Origin: Paracoccaceae bacterium
GTDB taxonomy: Bacteria > Pseudomonadota > Alphaproteobacteria > Rhodobacterales > Rhodobacteraceae
Length of the DNA: 8,752 nucleotides
Direction of reading: 5' to 3'
Assembly: GCA_003512825.1 (NCBI GenBank)
Contig: DOOI01000219.1
Location: forward strand, 8,139-16,890
The notes under the pieces are model-generated. The model had not been told where the DNA came from, searched no databases, and saw only the letters and a list, made by a program, of their open reading frames with translations. Below are positions 6,454-8,752 of this stretch, piece after piece. How positions within the stretch are numbered: the stretch's first letter is position 1; each line of letters begins with the position of its first letter. Both the position numbers and the translations under genes were made by a program.

Positions 6454-7794
6454 ATGAACACGCATTTCAGCGACCGCCGCAAGATTGATCCCACGCGCGA
6501 TGACCGCCTGGCCGATGGTAGTCCCAATGATATGAACCGGGTCGAGATTGGCCCGACGATTTTGGCCTATGATGAGTGGGCCAAGGCAGGGCTTGTGCTG
6601 CCAGATTTGGAGAGAATGCGGGAGTTTCGCTGGAAGCGGTTGGTGGCGGGGGTAAATGCGCGCGGTTGGGGTGGGGTTTTGCTCTTTGATCCGCTCAACA
6701 TTCGCTATGCGACAGACAGCACCAATATGCAGCTATGGAATTCGCATAATCCGTTTCGCGCGGTGTTGGTCTGTGCCGATGGATATATGGTGATTTGGGA
6801 TTACAAGCAGGCGATGTTTTTGACGGAATTCAATCCGTTGGTAAAAGAGCAGCGCTCGGGCGCAGATTTGTTTTACTTTGATCGCGGCGACAAGATTGAT
6901 GTGGCGGCGGATGTTTTTGCCAATGAGGTGCGCGGGCTTATCGCGACGCATGGCGGCGCAAATCAGCGTCTTGGGGTGGATAAGGTCATGCTGCACGGGT
7001 TGCGCGCCTTGGAAGCGCAGGGCTTTGAGGTGATGCCCGGCGAAGAGCTGACCGAGAAGGCGCGCTCGATCAAGGGAGCGGACGAGATTTTGGCGATGCG
7101 CTGTGCGTCGCATGCCTGTGAGGCGGCGATAGCGGAAATGGAGCGCTTTGCGCGGTCGAAAGTGCCGGAAGGCGGGATCAGCGAGGATGACATCTGGGCG
7201 GTGCTGCATGCGGAGAACATTCGCCGGGGCGGTGAGTGGATCGAGACCCGCCTCTTGGCCACTGGGCCGCGCACCAATCCTTGGTTTCAGGAATGTGGCC
7301 CGCGCATCATGCAGAACAATGAAATCTTGGCGTTTGATACTGATTTGATCGGTTCCTACGGTATTTGTGTAGATATATCCCGAACATGGTGGGTGGGCGA
7401 TGCCAAGCCGAGCAATGCAATGATCGCGGCCTTTCGACATGGGCATGAGCACATCATGCAAAATATGGAGATGCTAAAACCCGGCGTGAGCATTCGCGAA
7501 CTGAGCTTCAACGGTCACAGGCTCGACGATCAATACCAAAAGCTCAAATACGGATGTATGATGCATGGGGTGGGGCTGTGTGATGAATGGCCGTTGGTGG
7601 CCTATCCAGACAATTTCGTCGAAGGCGCGTTTGATTATGTACTTGAGCCCGGAATGACGCTTTGCGTGGAAGCGTTGGTCAGCCCTGAGGGGGGCGATTT
7701 CTCGGTCAAACTGGAAGATCAGGTGCTGATCACGGATACTGGCTATGAAAATCTGTCGAAATATCCGTTCGATGCTGCATTGATGGGAGCCTAG
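6454..7794 (+). CDS. dddP: Dimethylsulfoniopropionate (DMSP) lyase DddP
   Basis: The 446-residue cytoplasmic enzyme splits DMSP into dimethyl sulfide and acrylate. It has the creatinase/aminopeptidase-P (M24) fold with an N-terminal domain (about 1-200) and a pita-bread catalytic domain. Members of the family were recast from peptidases into metal-dependent lyases. All metal ligands known from roseobacter DddP are present at the same numbers: Asp295, Asp297, Asp307, His371, Glu406 and Glu421. The substrate-site residues Trp95, Tyr366 and the proposed base Asp377 are also present. DPLNIRYATDSTNMQLWN (79-96) and MHGVGLCDEWPLVAYPD (370-386) are strongly DddP-like. The length is normal for the family. 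GGGAG lies about 6 nt before the ATG at 6454. Codon use is looser and richer in TTG, TTT and GAT than in glnA. No acrylate-handling genes or DMSP transporter are in the window. The stop overlaps that of the EEP gene by 4 bp. Confidence 0.97.
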   Translation: MNTHFSDRRKIDPTRDDRLADGSPNDMNRVEIGPTILAYDEWAKAGLVLPDLERMREFRWKRLVAGVNARGWGGVLLFDPLNIRYATDSTNMQLWNSHNPFRAVLVCADGYMVIWDYKQAMFLTEFNPLVKEQRSGADLFYFDRGDKIDVAADVFANEVRGLIATHGGANQRLGVDKVMLHGLRALEAQGFEVMPGEELTEKARSIKGADEILAMRCASHACEAAIAEMERFARSKVPEGGISEDDIWAVLHAENIRRGGEWIETRLLATGPRTNPWFQECGPRIMQNNEILAFDTDLIGSYGICVDISRTWWVGDAKPSNAMIAAFRHGHEHIMQNMEMLKPGVSIRELSFNGHRLDDQYQKLKYGCMMHGVGLCDEWPLVAYPDNFVEGAFDYVLEPGMTLCVEALVSPEGGDFSVKLEDQVLITDTGYENLSKYPFDAALMGA

Positions 7795-8666
7795 AGGCCA
7801 AGGCGCGCGAGAAGGCCGTGATGGTCGGACCCTAGTTTGGCGCGGCGCTCGATCTGGCCCCCTGCAGGGGCAAGCACGTGGTCGATGGCGATTGGCACAA
7901 GGCCTTCGATGTGAAAACTGGCGATTGGCGGTGCTGCGCGTTCGGACCGGGTGGTTTGCATCACAGCGGTGACGGGCCTGCCCCAAGGCACCATGTTGAA
8001 ATCCCCTCCCAAGAGAACGGGTGTCTTGAGGGCGGCAAGATCTGGCAGCAGAGCAGCAAGCTGGGGCGCTTGGCCGTAGGGCCATGGCCAGTGCAGATGC
8101 AGGGAAACGGCAGTAACGCGGCCCTGTGGCAAGGTGAGCGGCTGGAACGTGGCCCCTGAGGAAGCAGGGCAAAAGGCCGGGCCTGCCGCAGGCCAGCGCG
8201 CAAAGATCGCGGTGCCGCCAACCGCCGCAAAGGGGCAGAAGGCTTGAGTGGGGTAATCTGCGGCAAGTGCGGTGAGCAGCGCGCGGCGGTGTGGGTCGGT
8301 GACCTCTTGCAAGGTGATGATGTCAGGGGCAGTGGCGCGAATATCGGCGATGAGCGCAGATGGATCGGTCAGTCGGAAGGAAAGGTTCTTTTGGTAGAGC
8401 ACAACGGGGCCCGGAACGCCGATTTTAGAATAGGGAACAAGGGCCGAAACGAGGCCAAGCGCCGCAAGGGAGAGGCCCGGGAGCACCAGCCAAGGGCGGC
8501 GCAACGCGGGTAAGAGCAAGAGGGCAAGAGCCGCCGACGCAGGCAAGCGCACCACCGCAAACGCGTCGCCTATCGCCGGGTTCAACCCGCTCCAAGGCCC
8601 GAGAAACCCAAGTGCTGTGACAGCAATCAGGCCCAAAACAAGGACAGCCCAGAGCAAGCGGAGCAT
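7791..8666 (-). CDS. Membrane-anchored endonuclease/exonuclease/phosphatase (EEP) family protein
   Basis: The 291-residue protein has three predicted membrane segments (about 2-22, 35-55 and 58-77) followed by an EEP catalytic domain (about 88-291). Catalytic-type motifs in order are a metal-site Asn94 (KNLSF), Glu121 in ITLQEV, His190 in SLHLHWPW, Asp222 and Asn224 in GGDFNM, Asp262-His263 in IDHVLAP and Asp281-His282 in GSDHHG. All key residues of the fold are present, so a metal-dependent phosphodiesterase or phosphatase is likely; the substrate cannot be told (DNA, lipid or phosphoinositide-like are all known in the superfamily). I chose the ATG at 8666 because AGGGTG precedes it by 6 nt. 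In-frame GTG (8675) and TTG (8705) codons upstream lack a ribosome-binding site and would add a polar tail before the first membrane segment. It converges on dddP with overlapping stop codons. Confidence 0.82.
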   Translation of the reverse strand: MLRLLWAVLVLGLIAVTALGFLGPWSGLNPAIGDAFAVVRLPASAALALLLLPALRRPWLVLPGLSLAALGLVSALVPYSKIGVPGPVVLYQKNLSFRLTDPSALIADIRATAPDIITLQEVTDPHRRALLTALAADYPTQAFCPFAAVGGTAIFARWPAAGPAFCPASSGATFQPLTLPQGRVTAVSLHLHWPWPYGQAPQLAALLPDLAALKTPVLLGGDFNMVPWGRPVTAVMQTTRSERAAPPIASFHIEGLVPIAIDHVLAPAGGQIERRAKLGSDHHGLLARLGL

Positions 8667-8752
8667 GATGTGCACCCTATGTGACGTGGAGCAAAACTGC
8701 CGCAAGTCGCGAGAAATGCCTACTAAAAAGCGCTCTTAAACGAAAAAGGCCC

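Noticed and set aside
6733..7461. A 242-codon minus-strand frame inside dddP
   Set aside because: dddP is unmistakable in this region; the antisense frame has no start signal and no recognisable protein.

Overview
The window looks like chromosomal DNA of a marine alphaproteobacterium of the Roseobacter group (Rhodobacterales). The evidence is a full-length DMSP lyase DddP with every known metal ligand at its family position, the alphaproteobacterial order nnr / glnB-glnA, a Hint-domain protein of the kind common in Rhodobacterales, and moderately high GC with Shine-Dalgarno (SD) led starts. There is no insertion sequence, phage gene, CRISPR array or plasmid gene. Most genes are core metabolism; the accessory flavour comes from the DMSP lyase.

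Layout. The left edge cuts a tRNA-Leu(UAG) on the minus strand (1-43). A gene-free stretch of about 415 bp follows, unusually rich in inverted repeats. Next is a small Hint-domain protein (461-955, +) with a strong terminator (981-1017). Convergent to it is the bifunctional NAD(P)HX repair enzyme Nnr (1169-2671, -). About 190 bp divide nnr from the divergent nitrogen operon glnB-glnA (2863-4640, +), which ends in a clear intrinsic terminator (4659-4687). A single-gene unit then encodes a periplasmic MltB-like lytic transglycosylase (4803-5609, +), with a good sigma70 promoter whose -10 element and start point lie in an inverted repeat that also covers the SD sequence. Convergent with it, sharing a TTAA stop-stop overlap, is a DUF3445/HODM-alpha-like haem protein (5606-6328, -). 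That gene is divergent from dddP (6454-7794, +), and a perfect 17-bp palindrome lies between them. dddP in turn interlocks at a CTAG stop-stop overlap with a membrane-anchored endonuclease/exonuclease/phosphatase (EEP) family protein (7791-8666, -).

How the genes fit together. GlnB (with uridylylation Tyr51) and GlnA (with adenylylation Tyr397) form the standard ammonium-assimilation switch. DddP cleaves DMSP to DMS and acrylate. Its divergent neighbour belongs to the haem-protein family of dimethylamine monooxygenase subunit DmmA, so the pair may be linked through use of methylated osmolytes; this is inference. Nnr, the transglycosylase and the EEP protein are housekeeping or envelope functions with no obvious link to the DMSP gene.

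I see no wholly new multi-gene system. The best leads are regulatory: the repeat over the transglycosylase promoter and ribosome-binding site, the palindrome between the DUF3445 gene and dddP, the structured gene-free region at 224-392, and a hairpin whose loop holds the overlapping stop codons of two convergent genes.
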